Source of the DNA: Blautia obeum ATCC 29174
GTDB taxonomy: Bacteria; Bacillota; Clostridia; Lachnospirales; Lachnospiraceae
Assembly (NCBI RefSeq): GCF_025147765.1
Contig: NZ_CP102265.1
Location: 780,501-844,500 of the forward strand
Direction: 5' to 3'
Length of the DNA stretch: 64,000 nucleotides
Shown here: in pieces, positions 26,944-34,953 of the stretch
Numbering within the stretch: position 1 is the stretch's first letter
How the letters are laid out: every line of letters starts with the position of its first letter
Notes under the pieces: generated by a model
Seen by the model: the letters and a program-made list of their open reading frames with translations, nothing else
Database searches by the model: none
What the model was told of the DNA's origin: nothing
Made by a program: the position numbers and the translations under genes

Positions 26944-27507
26944 ATGGAAACCGTTATAAATACTACAGCAAAAAAGAAAAAGATATTTTTTCTGGCGTTT
27001 CTTCTGACAGAAGTGGTGAGCTGCTTTTTGTTTTATAGGTACGACTACCACTGGACGAAGATTCTTCGATATTTGTGCCTGACAGGATTTATGCTGGTCC
27101 TGGCAGTGATCGATCATGAAAAATCAATCGTGCCAAATAAGCTGCTGGTAGCAATGCTGGTCATTCGTGCAGTGCTTCTTGTTATCGAGGTCGCTGTATA
27201 TCCGGTTTACTGGAAAGAAAAAATGATTTCTGCAGTGGGTGGAATGCTGGTTGGTCTGATACTGTTCCTTCTGGCTTATGTTCTTTCGAGAAAAAGTATT
27301 GGACTGGGCGATGTAAAACTGGCGGCGGTACTGGGATGGTACCTCGGGTTATCTCTGATCTGGTGGGATCTGGTAGCCGGACTTTTGCTGGCAGGAATCT
27401 ATTCCGTGGTACAGCTGGCACGCAAAAAACTGAGTATGAAAGATTCCATTCCGTTGGTACCGTTTCTTGCAGCGGGAACGATCTTGATTTTACTGCTTGG
27501 ATTTTAG
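26944..27507 (+). CDS. Prepilin peptidase (A24 family, CpaA/TadV type)
   Basis: A 187-residue integral membrane aspartic protease. The two catalytic Asp residues are in VIDHEKSIVPN and in the hallmark GLGDVKL (GxGD). About six membrane segments are visible. It should cut the leader of the Flp pilin and the TadE-like proteins at the cytoplasmic membrane face. The frame opens at GTG 26926; AAGGAG at 26932-26937 best fits ATG 26944, with ATG 26929 as an alternative. The short form without the N-terminal methylase domain is usual for Tad systems. Confidence 0.88.
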   Translation: METVINTTAKKKKIFFLAFLLTEVVSCFLFYRYDYHWTKILRYLCLTGFMLVLAVIDHEKSIVPNKLLVAMLVIRAVLLVIEVAVYPVYWKEKMISAVGGMLVGLILFLLAYVLSRKSIGLGDVKLAAVLGWYLGLSLIWWDLVAGLLLAGIYSVVQLARKKLSMKDSIPLVPFLAAGTILILLLGF

Positions 27508-27516
27508 GAGGAAGCT

Positions 27517-28809
27517 ATGAAAAAACTGGTTGTTGTGGCAATGATCTTTTTGCTTGGGACTGCTTGGTGGAGTACGATTGACAATTTCGGAGTAAAAAAG
27601 GCGGAATACAGACAGCACATTGCAGCAGCTGAAAAATATGAAAAACAGCAGATATATTATGATGCAGTTCTGGAATACAAAAATGCACTGGAAGAAAACC
27701 CGGATCAGGGTGATCTGTGGATAAAAATTGCACAGGATTACAGAAATCTGGGTTCAGATGATGAGTTCGAGGAAGCCTGCAATCAGGCGATCAGTCTCGA
27801 GGATGATAAACATGAGGCGTTATTTATGCTTACGGATTATTATCTGGAAGAGGGACGAAGAGAAGATGCGATTGCACTTCTGAAACGGCAGGCAGAAAAG
27901 ACAAAATACAATGGTGATATCAAAGAAAAATTACAGTCACTGGCAGGAGAAGTGCAGACAGTCAGTGCAGATTATGATGAGATCTCGACAGAGTGCAGTG
28001 GATATATGTATGTAAAATCCGGAGATCTGTATGGATTCTTGAACAGCAGCGGACAGGAAATCCTGCGGCCGGAATATCAGTCAGTCGGATTATTTGGAGA
28101 CTGGGGAGTTGCACCGGTTCAGAAAGATGGGGAAAGTTACTACATTGATACAAATAATTATAAACGCCGGCAGCCGGAGGAAGCTTATCAGTATCTGGGA
28201 ACAGAGAAGCAGGGCATTATACCGGCAGAGAAAGATGGAAAATGGGGATATCTCAACAGACAGTTTCAGCCGCTGACAGAGTTTATCTATGATGCTGCAA
28301 CGCCGATTCTGGATGGTTTTGGTGCAGTGAAGCAGGGAGAAAGTTGGGCGCTGATCGGGGATGACCTTCAGATGGCTACAGATTTTGTTTTTTCAGATGT
28401 GTTGCAGGATGAATGGGGCTTCTGTTCGAGAAACGGAGTGGCTTTTGTAAAAAGTGGTGAGCAGTACATTCTTGTGGATGCAGAAGGAAAGCAGCTTGGA
28501 AGTGAAAGTTATGAAGCAGCGTATCCATTTGTATCCGATCAGCCGGCAGCAGTCATGCAGAGCGGCAAATGGGGATTTGTTTTTATAGATGGCAGTAAGA
28601 CACTGGAATGTATGTTTGCGGGGGCAAAGAGTTTCTCGGGAATTGGATATGCACCGGTCCAGACCGACGATGGCTGGGGATATATAAAACAGAATGGAGA
28701 TATTGCAGTGCAGCCTCAGTTTGAAGATGCCAAAGCATTTAACAGCAGAGGAATCGCACCGGTAAAAACAGACGGAAGCTGGAAACTGATTCAGCTGGAT
28801 ATTTATTAG
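27517..28809 (+). CDS. TPR and WG-repeat envelope protein
   Basis: A 430-residue protein. It has an N-terminal membrane anchor or signal (KKLVVVAMIFLLGTAWW), two to three tetratricopeptide-like units (about residues 30-140, YYDAVLEYKNALEENPDQG) and then about six WG repeats to the end (DGKWGYLNRQ, SGKWGFVFIDGS, DDGWGYIKQNGD and others). WG repeats form propeller-like surfaces in bacterial envelope and signalling proteins. AGGAGG precedes the ATG. It follows the prepilin peptidase by 9 bases and precedes the FHA gene by 11, linking the pilus block to the phospho-signalling block. Confidence 0.78.
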   Translation: MKKLVVVAMIFLLGTAWWSTIDNFGVKKAEYRQHIAAAEKYEKQQIYYDAVLEYKNALEENPDQGDLWIKIAQDYRNLGSDDEFEEACNQAISLEDDKHEALFMLTDYYLEEGRREDAIALLKRQAEKTKYNGDIKEKLQSLAGEVQTVSADYDEISTECSGYMYVKSGDLYGFLNSSGQEILRPEYQSVGLFGDWGVAPVQKDGESYYIDTNNYKRRQPEEAYQYLGTEKQGIIPAEKDGKWGYLNRQFQPLTEFIYDAATPILDGFGAVKQGESWALIGDDLQMATDFVFSDVLQDEWGFCSRNGVAFVKSGEQYILVDAEGKQLGSESYEAAYPFVSDQPAAVMQSGKWGFVFIDGSKTLECMFAGAKSFSGIGYAPVQTDDGWGYIKQNGDIAVQPQFEDAKAFNSRGIAPVKTDGSWKLIQLDIY

Positions 28810-28820
28810 GAGGGACAGCA

Positions 28821-29990
28821 ATGGGATTTTCATTTGATTTTACGGGAGAAAGAAATGTGATTGTATATCAGGCGGAGGCTGGTATGGTATTGGATGAAAA
28901 TATATACAGATTGTTGAGAAGCGAGCTGATGGAAGAATACATCCTGTCGTTTGAAACAGAAAATACCAGTAGGGAATGTCGGTTTTATTATGACATTACC
29001 GGATGCACGAATATGAGAGCCTGGATGGGAGAACATGGATTTCTGGAAAAAAGAAAAATGAAAAAGAAGATTGAAGAGATGCAGAAGCTTCTGACCCGAA
29101 ATGGAATTCCGAAAGAAATGATTGAACAGGAAATGCAGTATATGTTTGTGAATGATGAGGACGAAGAGGTTCGGCTTGTCTGCATTCCGTTAAGGGAAAA
29201 TACATATATGGAAACAAAGCGCGGAAAAGCAGAAGACAGCGGATTACCACCACTTCCGAAAGAAATTCCGGTTCCGCCGGAAAATGGAGCAGGCTTTCAG
29301 AATTATACAGGTCCGGCAGTACAGAAGAAACCGGAAATGGACAGCCGGAATGAGGTCAGTCGGAATACAGAAAATTGGAATACAGAAGACTGGAATGCAC
29401 AGGAAGAACTGTATGTTCCGCAGAAGAAGCATTTTTCACATCATACGGAAAATTCACAGCACATGGAGCATTTACAGGATATAGAACCTTTGCAAGACAT
29501 AGAACCTGTGGACCAGAGATTTTTCAGAGAAGAATCTTTTGCAAAAGAAGACAGCGAGTTCCAGAGGGAGGAACCCGTACAGCATTTTGAGAAACCCGCC
29601 GACAGAGATGATGAAGAAGAGGATGGCACAGTACTTTTGTATGATCCGGATGATGAGGGAACAGTTCTTCTTAAAGTACCTCCAAAGATCAACGTCAGAC
29701 TGATACGCCGTAATACGGGCGAAGAATTTGTGATCAACAAAGAAAGAACCAAGATAGGCAAAAAGGCAGCAGTCGTGGACATCTGCATTCAGGGAAACAA
29801 AACGATCAGCAGGGAACACTGCATCATTACATTTGAAGAAGGGGGATTTTTCCTGGAAGACTGTCATTCACTGAATCACACTTATCTGAATAAGACTGAG
29901 CTGGAGCCGGAGATTCCGGTCAGACTGGAAACAGACAGTGAAATACAGATGTCAGATGAACTGTTCGATTTTATCATTGAGGAGGGATAA
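28821..29990 (+). CDS. FHA-domain protein with DUF6382-like N-terminus
   Basis: A 389-residue cytoplasmic protein. The N-terminal 130 residues (MGFSFDFTGERNVIVYQAEA and on) resemble DUF6382, a domain found with FHA in clostridial Tad loci. The middle (about 140-290) is a low-complexity Glu/Pro/Asn linker with short repeats such as NTENWNTEDWN and LQDIEPLQDIEP. The C-terminus (about 293-389) is an FHA domain with ERTKIGKKAAVVDI and ISREHCIITFE, which binds phosphothreonine. The kinase at 31999 is the obvious partner. AGGAGG lies before the ATG. Confidence 0.85.
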   Translation: MGFSFDFTGERNVIVYQAEAGMVLDENIYRLLRSELMEEYILSFETENTSRECRFYYDITGCTNMRAWMGEHGFLEKRKMKKKIEEMQKLLTRNGIPKEMIEQEMQYMFVNDEDEEVRLVCIPLRENTYMETKRGKAEDSGLPPLPKEIPVPPENGAGFQNYTGPAVQKKPEMDSRNEVSRNTENWNTEDWNAQEELYVPQKKHFSHHTENSQHMEHLQDIEPLQDIEPVDQRFFREESFAKEDSEFQREEPVQHFEKPADRDDEEEDGTVLLYDPDDEGTVLLKVPPKINVRLIRRNTGEEFVINKERTKIGKKAAVVDICIQGNKTISREHCIITFEEGGFFLEDCHSLNHTYLNKTELEPEIPVRLETDSEIQMSDELFDFIIEEG

Positions 29991-29992
29991 AG

Positions 29993-31987
29993 ATGAAATG
30001 TCCAAATTGTAATGGAGAGATTAAACTGGGTGAGAAATACTGCGGTCGATGCGGAAATCCGGTTCCCGATGAAAAGAGCGGAAAAGACGAAAAGAAAACC
30101 GGAAAGAAGAATGCGAAACAAAACAGAAGCTCCGGGAAAAAAGAAAAGTCAGGAAAAAATGGAAAGAAAGGTCTCTTCCTGCCATTGGGACTTGGCATTC
30201 TGTGTGTATTGATCATTGTAGTTGTAGGCCTCGTGGTAACACCTAAGCAGACAACGGCAGGTAAATTACAGGAAAAAATGGATCTTGGAAATAATTATCT
30301 GGAAAAAGCGGATTATGTAAAAGCAAAAGCTGCTTTTTCAGAAGCACTGGAAATTGATGAGAAATCACCGGAGGCAGCACTTGGTATGGCAGATGCCTAT
30401 AATGGACAGAAGAAACCGGATCAGGCACTGAAATATCTGAAAAAAGCTTCCCAGAATGTAAAAACTGCATCTGAGGAAAAAGATGCGACCCATGTGCCGA
30501 AAGATACTGCAGATTTCTCCAGTCATTATGAGAAATCGTGTAACGAGACTGCTGACCAGTATAAGAGTAGTAACAATATATCGAAACAGCAGGAAACAAA
30601 AGAAGTTATAAAAGAATTTAAGACAATCGTTATCTATGTGCCGGAAAAGAATCCTTCAACTGATACGCCTGTCCCGGCTAAAAAGGAGACGAAAAAGACT
30701 TCGAAACAGATGGCGAAACAGAAAACCAAAGAGAAGGTGACTCCGGAAGAAACAAAAGATTCCGAAGATCCGCTGGGACCAACGGAGAAAAAGGCAGATG
30801 ACGCTGGCAAGGCGGTCGTTACGACAGAACCTGAAGAAGAACCGACAGTTACGCCGGAAAGCCCAACCCCAACACCGGAAGAAGCGATAGCTGTTCCGGA
30901 GGATGAAGTAACACCGACACCAACAGAAGTAATGCCAACACCAACAGAGATAACACCGACTCCAACGGTTTTAACCCCAACACCGACTCCTAAAGAAGAA
31001 TTCGGCATACCTGTTGCAGAGGAAGAATATGTGTATGATCCGGCAACAGATACAGGGACTTATGTTCCGGTAGGGGAAGATACCGGGGACAGTGGGCAGA
31101 CAGTAAATAAGCCTGATACATCGGCCAATACTTCAATAGGAGAAATTCCGACGACAGAAACACCAGTGGCGGAAGTACCGGCAGCAGAAACTCCGGCTCA
31201 GGAGGAAGCAAAAGAAGATTCTGCAGAAGGAGAAAATGCAGATGAAAAAAATGCAGATGGAGAAATGGTAGAAACGGAAGTTACCGTGGAGGAAGACGGA
31301 GAGGAGTCGACAGCGGAGGCTGTGGACGAAAAAGAAATTCTTGACGACTATTCGGATACAATTCTGGAAAAGACTCCAAGAGTTGATTTAAATGGCAAAG
31401 ATATTCCATACACATATGGAGATGTATCTGCGGTAAATGCAGCACTGAATGGGGTGTTTGGCATGCAGAGATCAGACCTGGATAAAGATGGAAAACCAGA
31501 ATTGCTCGTGATCGCAATGCAGAATGGGAAGATGACATTTACGGTATACAGAGTTGTAGATGGAGAGGTCAAAGCAGATGCAACAGTGAATGCCACTGAT
31601 GGAATCGGAACAGCACTTCCGGAAGCTGATTACGGATTTACGCAGGAATGTTTTGGCAAAGAAGATGACGCTGGATGGACAGTAGGTTTTGCATCTTATG
31701 TATACGGAACAGATGCAGGTGACGGAACTCCGACTACAAAGTTCAGCATAGAGGCTTATAAGCTTCATGCGGATGGAACGACCATACAGTTGACGGAAGA
31801 AGATGCGGCCTCACTGGTGGGAATAGACCTGACAGGAGATCTATCAACGGTATTTGATCCATTGTCTGATGGTCTGGCTACAACGGAGAATGGTCTCCAG
31901 GATCTGGTATCGATCGTCGGAAATCTGAGTGCCGGAAGTGAAAATCTTGGCATTAATGTAAAAGATCATACAGTATTTGAGCAGTAA
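29993..31987 (+). CDS. Zinc-ribbon, TPR and Pro/Thr-repeat membrane protein
   Basis: A 664-residue protein with five parts: a zinc ribbon (CPNCNG and CGRCGN pairs, residues 3-22), a Lys-rich linker, a membrane segment (LGLGILCVLIIVVVGLVV, about 63-80), a TPR-like region (about 88-160), and a long acidic Pro/Thr/Glu stalk (about 220-460) with PTPTE-type repeats. A C-terminal domain of about 200 residues resembles the EF-hand-like SDLDKDGKPELLVIA module of secreted proteins. The stalk looks wall-spanning. It shares the zinc ribbon-linker-membrane plan with the 14608 gene, and only 2 bases separate it from the FHA gene. Confidence 0.75.
   Translation: MKCPNCNGEIKLGEKYCGRCGNPVPDEKSGKDEKKTGKKNAKQNRSSGKKEKSGKNGKKGLFLPLGLGILCVLIIVVVGLVVTPKQTTAGKLQEKMDLGNNYLEKADYVKAKAAFSEALEIDEKSPEAALGMADAYNGQKKPDQALKYLKKASQNVKTASEEKDATHVPKDTADFSSHYEKSCNETADQYKSSNNISKQQETKEVIKEFKTIVIYVPEKNPSTDTPVPAKKETKKTSKQMAKQKTKEKVTPEETKDSEDPLGPTEKKADDAGKAVVTTEPEEEPTVTPESPTPTPEEAIAVPEDEVTPTPTEVMPTPTEITPTPTVLTPTPTPKEEFGIPVAEEEYVYDPATDTGTYVPVGEDTGDSGQTVNKPDTSANTSIGEIPTTETPVAEVPAAETPAQEEAKEDSAEGENADEKNADGEMVETEVTVEEDGEESTAEAVDEKEILDDYSDTILEKTPRVDLNGKDIPYTYGDVSAVNAALNGVFGMQRSDLDKDGKPELLVIAMQNGKMTFTVYRVVDGEVKADATVNATDGIGTALPEADYGFTQECFGKEDDAGWTVGFASYVYGTDAGDGTPTTKFSIEAYKLHADGTTIQLTEEDAASLVGIDLTGDLSTVFDPLSDGLATTENGLQDLVSIVGNLSAGSENLGINVKDHTVFEQ
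30907..30990 (+). repeat. Pro-Thr coding repeats
   Basis: Imperfect tandem units of the form ACACCGACACCAACAGAA encode PTPTEV, PTPTEI and PTPTVL and end in PTPTP. This is the stalk of the protein at 29993. Such units are prone to length change by slippage. Confidence 0.75.
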
Positions 31988-31998
31988 AGGGGAAGGTC

Positions 31999-34023
31999 AT
32001 GCTGAAACATATACCGGAGACATACGAAATTATTGGCAAAATAGGATCTGGAAAAAGTGGTGATGTGTATAAGGCGTATCATAAAAACCTGCGTACTTAT
32101 GTTGTGCTGAAAAAGGTAAAAACAGAGCTTCGAAATCTTGTAAACAATCGTGCAGAAGTAGATGTACTGAAAAATCTGCGTCATTCCGGGCTTCCTCAGG
32201 TCTATGACTTTCTGGAAGTGGACGGAGATGTGTATACTGTTATGACTTTTGTAGAGGGAAACAGTTTTGGACAGTATCTGGACAGCGGCAGAGAATTTGA
32301 AGAAAAATCTGTGATCATCTGGGCGAGACAGATCTGTGCCACGCTTTGCTATATGCATGAACAGAAGCCACCGATCGTACACGGGGATCTGAAACCGGAG
32401 AACATCATGCTGCGGCCGGATGGAAATATCTGCCTGATCGATTTTAATATTTCTGCCAGTCTGGATGGCGGTGATGCCTGGGTGACCGGATATACGAATG
32501 GATATGCGGCACCGGAGCAGATCGAAGCCATGCGGTATAACCAGAATGAACTGGATTCGTCCCACTGGAAAAAAGCAGATCCACGCTCGGATCTGTACAG
32601 CCTTGGGGCTACGCTCTATCATCTGCTCTGTGGAAAGAAACCGGCGGTGGATGAAGACGGCTATGCAGAAGATATTCAGGATATGGGGCGAAAGGTCAAT
32701 ACAGTTTTTGCAGCGATCATCATGAAGTGTCTGGAACCGAATCCGGATAACCGTTATCAGAGAGCAAGAGAACTGCTGAGTGATCTGGAACATATGTCTC
32801 TTAAAGAAAAAAGATATAAACGTCTGGTACTGAATCAGAAGATTATTACCGCTTCTGTGGCATGCCTGATGCTGCTCTGTGCAGCGATTGCAGTCATGGG
32901 ATATTTAAGGATAGGGACAGATACCCGGAAAGAATATGACAATCTGGTATCGCAGGAGAAGCAGTATCTTGCGGAAGGCGACTATGAAAAAATGGAAGTC
33001 TGCTATCAGAAAGCATCAGATCTGATGCCGGACAGTCTGGATGCATATTACCAGAAGGCACTTTCCTGCAGCCAGAGACAGCAGTATGGTGAATGCATTG
33101 ATTTTATCAATTCCAAAATCCTTGGAAATGAGAAGATCGCGAATCGCGAGGAAGATTTAAATAATGTCTATTATCTCCTGGGGGATTGTTATGCGAAGCA
33201 GGAAGATTATGCAAATGCCTGTGCAAGCTATGAGAAGGCGCTTCAGATTGCCCCGGATAATGGCAGTTATTACAGAGATTATGCAATTGCGCTTGCCTGT
33301 AGTGGAAATATAGAAGAAGCCAAAAACATTCTCAGTTCAGCAAAAGAAAAAGGACTGGATTCTGTTGAAGCAGATTATGTGCAGGGAGAGATCCTTTTTA
33401 ATATGGAAGATTATTTAGAAGCGCGACAGATTTTTGAGGCATGCATTGACAAAACAGAAGATTCCTATGTGAAAATGCGTGCGTATATAATGACAGCAAG
33501 ATGCATTGACAAGATGGAGAGCGGCACGACAGGAACACAGGAAAAGATTCGTCTGTTGGAAGAGGCAGAACAGGAACTTTCCGGAGATGGAAATATCGGA
33601 GTGCTGGAAGAACTTGCACAGGCTTATTGCGATGCAGGCGCAGAAGGCGATGATACTTATTATCAAAAAGCAATTGAAATATTTAAGCAGATAGAAAAGC
33701 AGGGAATGAGTGATTACGATACGGAATATAATCTCGCAGTCTTATATCAGAATGTAGGTGATTATTCCAATGCAGCGGAAACATTGGATAACATCCTTAA
33801 GACGTATGGGGAGGATTACCGTACATATAAGAGCCTTGCTTATCTGGAAGCTTCCAAACAGAATTCACTGGCGGTTGACCTCAGAAATTACAGCAAATTT
33901 GGAGAATATTATAAGAAAGCAGATGAGTTATATCAGAAAGAGTCTGCTTCCAATGCAAATGATGCGGATATGGAGCGACTCCAGGAACTTTACCAACAGG
34001 CAGTAGATAACGGATGGCTGTAA
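31999..34023 (+). CDS. Ser/Thr protein kinase with TPR receptor domain
   Basis: A 674-residue membrane kinase. The N-terminal 270 residues are a Hanks-type kinase: glycine loop IGSGKSGDVYKA, Lys in VVLKKVK, catalytic HGDLKPEN (128-135, with Asp130), and APEQ in the activation segment. The Mg-binding motif reads Asp148-Phe-Asn rather than DFG. One membrane segment (about 282-303) is followed by an outer region of TPR repeats (about 320-670) instead of PASTA domains. It should phosphorylate Thr/Ser sites read by the FHA protein two genes upstream. No PP2C phosphatase gene is in the window. GGGGAAGG precedes the ATG. Confidence 0.9.
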   Translation: MLKHIPETYEIIGKIGSGKSGDVYKAYHKNLRTYVVLKKVKTELRNLVNNRAEVDVLKNLRHSGLPQVYDFLEVDGDVYTVMTFVEGNSFGQYLDSGREFEEKSVIIWARQICATLCYMHEQKPPIVHGDLKPENIMLRPDGNICLIDFNISASLDGGDAWVTGYTNGYAAPEQIEAMRYNQNELDSSHWKKADPRSDLYSLGATLYHLLCGKKPAVDEDGYAEDIQDMGRKVNTVFAAIIMKCLEPNPDNRYQRARELLSDLEHMSLKEKRYKRLVLNQKIITASVACLMLLCAAIAVMGYLRIGTDTRKEYDNLVSQEKQYLAEGDYEKMEVCYQKASDLMPDSLDAYYQKALSCSQRQQYGECIDFINSKILGNEKIANREEDLNNVYYLLGDCYAKQEDYANACASYEKALQIAPDNGSYYRDYAIALACSGNIEEAKNILSSAKEKGLDSVEADYVQGEILFNMEDYLEARQIFEACIDKTEDSYVKMRAYIMTARCIDKMESGTTGTQEKIRLLEEAEQELSGDGNIGVLEELAQAYCDAGAEGDDTYYQKAIEIFKQIEKQGMSDYDTEYNLAVLYQNVGDYSNAAETLDNILKTYGEDYRTYKSLAYLEASKQNSLAVDLRNYSKFGEYYKKADELYQKESASNANDADMERLQELYQQAVDNGWL

Positions 34024-34056
34024 TCTGAGAAATCAGGACAAAAGGCAGGGAGAGAA

Positions 34057-34191
34057 ATGATAGTAGGAAAAATGATGTTTGCAGGAGGTCTGGCGGGAGT
34101 GATCTGTTGTATGGTTGCATTGCTGGTACTTCCGAGAATTTTTGAAAAGCAGAGAAAAAAGCTTCTGGAAAAACTGGAAGAGGAAATATGA
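34057..34191 (+). CDS. Small single-pass membrane protein
   Basis: A 44-residue protein, MIVGKMMFAGGLAGVICCMV and on, with one membrane helix (about residues 7-25) and a charged cytoplasmic tail KQRKKLLEKLEEEI. AGGGAGAG lies just before the ATG. It sits 33 bases after the kinase and 16 before the BIG2 gene, in the same unit. I do not recognise a family. Its size and topology suggest a small regulator or assembly factor of the membrane complex, which is a guess. Confidence 0.6.
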   Translation: MIVGKMMFAGGLAGVICCMVALLVLPRIFEKQRKKLLEKLEEEI

Positions 34192-34207
34192 GAAAGGAGA
34201 GAGAAAG

Positions 34208-34858
34208 ATGAAAAAGAGTAAAAGAGTTCTGGCAATCATCGTATGCTGTATACTTGTTATTGCATCGTGCAGTGTAGTGTATGCCGGCGGAATTCGACTC
34301 AACAAGTCTAAAGTTCAGTTATATGCAGGCGGGAAAACAACGATAACAGCTGTTGGAGGAAATTCAAAAGTAACATGGACTTCCAGTAATTCTAAGATTG
34401 CCAGTGTGAGCTCACGTGGGAAAAGAGCTGTGGTAACCGCCAGAAAACCTGGGAAAGCTGTGATAACAGCTAAATATGGAAAGAAAAAACTTAAATGTAC
34501 TGTGACAGTAAAGAAAGCCAAAACAGTCATAAATAAGAGTACTCTTAAAGGAACTTGGGAAGTTGATGTGCCGATGACAGTGAAAGTAAATAAAACTTCT
34601 ATACGCTGGATCTATGGTTCGGCATTTTACTATGGAAATGCAATGAAATTTGCAAACAATGGAAGCTTTCTGTATTATGTCGGAGCCGGAAATGGTGGAA
34701 AAGGAAGCTATAAAATTGGCAGCAACAGTATCACTTACAGTGTAAGAACTTATGAAGAAGGCAGCCTGGAAAAAGGAACGATCAAGGTCATTAAAGGGAA
34801 GAATATACGCTTGATGACGAGATATGATATTTATAAGATTTACTGGAAGAAGAAATAA
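34208..34858 (+). CDS. Secreted BIG2-like Ig-domain protein
   Basis: A 216-residue secreted protein with a signal peptide (VLAIIVCCILVIASCSVVYA) followed by a bacterial Ig-like group 2 domain: LNKSKVQLYAGGKTTITAVG, then the WTSSNSKIASVSSRG core and KPGKAVITAKYGKKKLKCTV in which the strand ends. The C-terminal 100 residues are beta-rich with YYGNAMKFANNGSFLYYVG-like strands resembling a lipocalin-like fold. AAAGGAGAG lies upstream. Final gene of the Tad unit; a strong terminator begins 30 bases after its stop. A cell-wall or adhesive role is likely. Confidence 0.75.
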   Translation: MKKSKRVLAIIVCCILVIASCSVVYAGGIRLNKSKVQLYAGGKTTITAVGGNSKVTWTSSNSKIASVSSRGKRAVVTARKPGKAVITAKYGKKKLKCTVTVKKAKTVINKSTLKGTWEVDVPMTVKVNKTSIRWIYGSAFYYGNAMKFANNGSFLYYVGAGNGGKGSYKIGSNSITYSVRTYEEGSLEKGTIKVIKGKNIRLMTRYDIYKIYWKKK

Positions 34859-34888
34859 AAGTTGGATTTTGCTTCAAATCGAGAGTGT

Positions 34889-34940
34889 AAAATAAAGTGT
34901 GTAAGTTACTGGTAACAAAACTTACGCACTTTATTTTTTT
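34889..34940 (+). terminator. Strong terminator of the Tad unit
   Basis: AAAATAAAGTGTGTAAGTT (34889-34907) pairs with AACTTACGCACTTTATTTT (34919-34937) at 18 of 19 positions plus one G-U, with an 11-base loop and a T-run to 34940. It closes the unit that starts at 14608. Confidence 0.92.
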
Positions 34941-34953
34941 ATGTAATAGGAGC

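Noticed and set aside
30907..30990. Pro/Thr repeats as a CRISPR or DNA-level tandem array
   Set aside because: Units are short, imperfect, in phase with codons and encode a stalk; there are no spacers.
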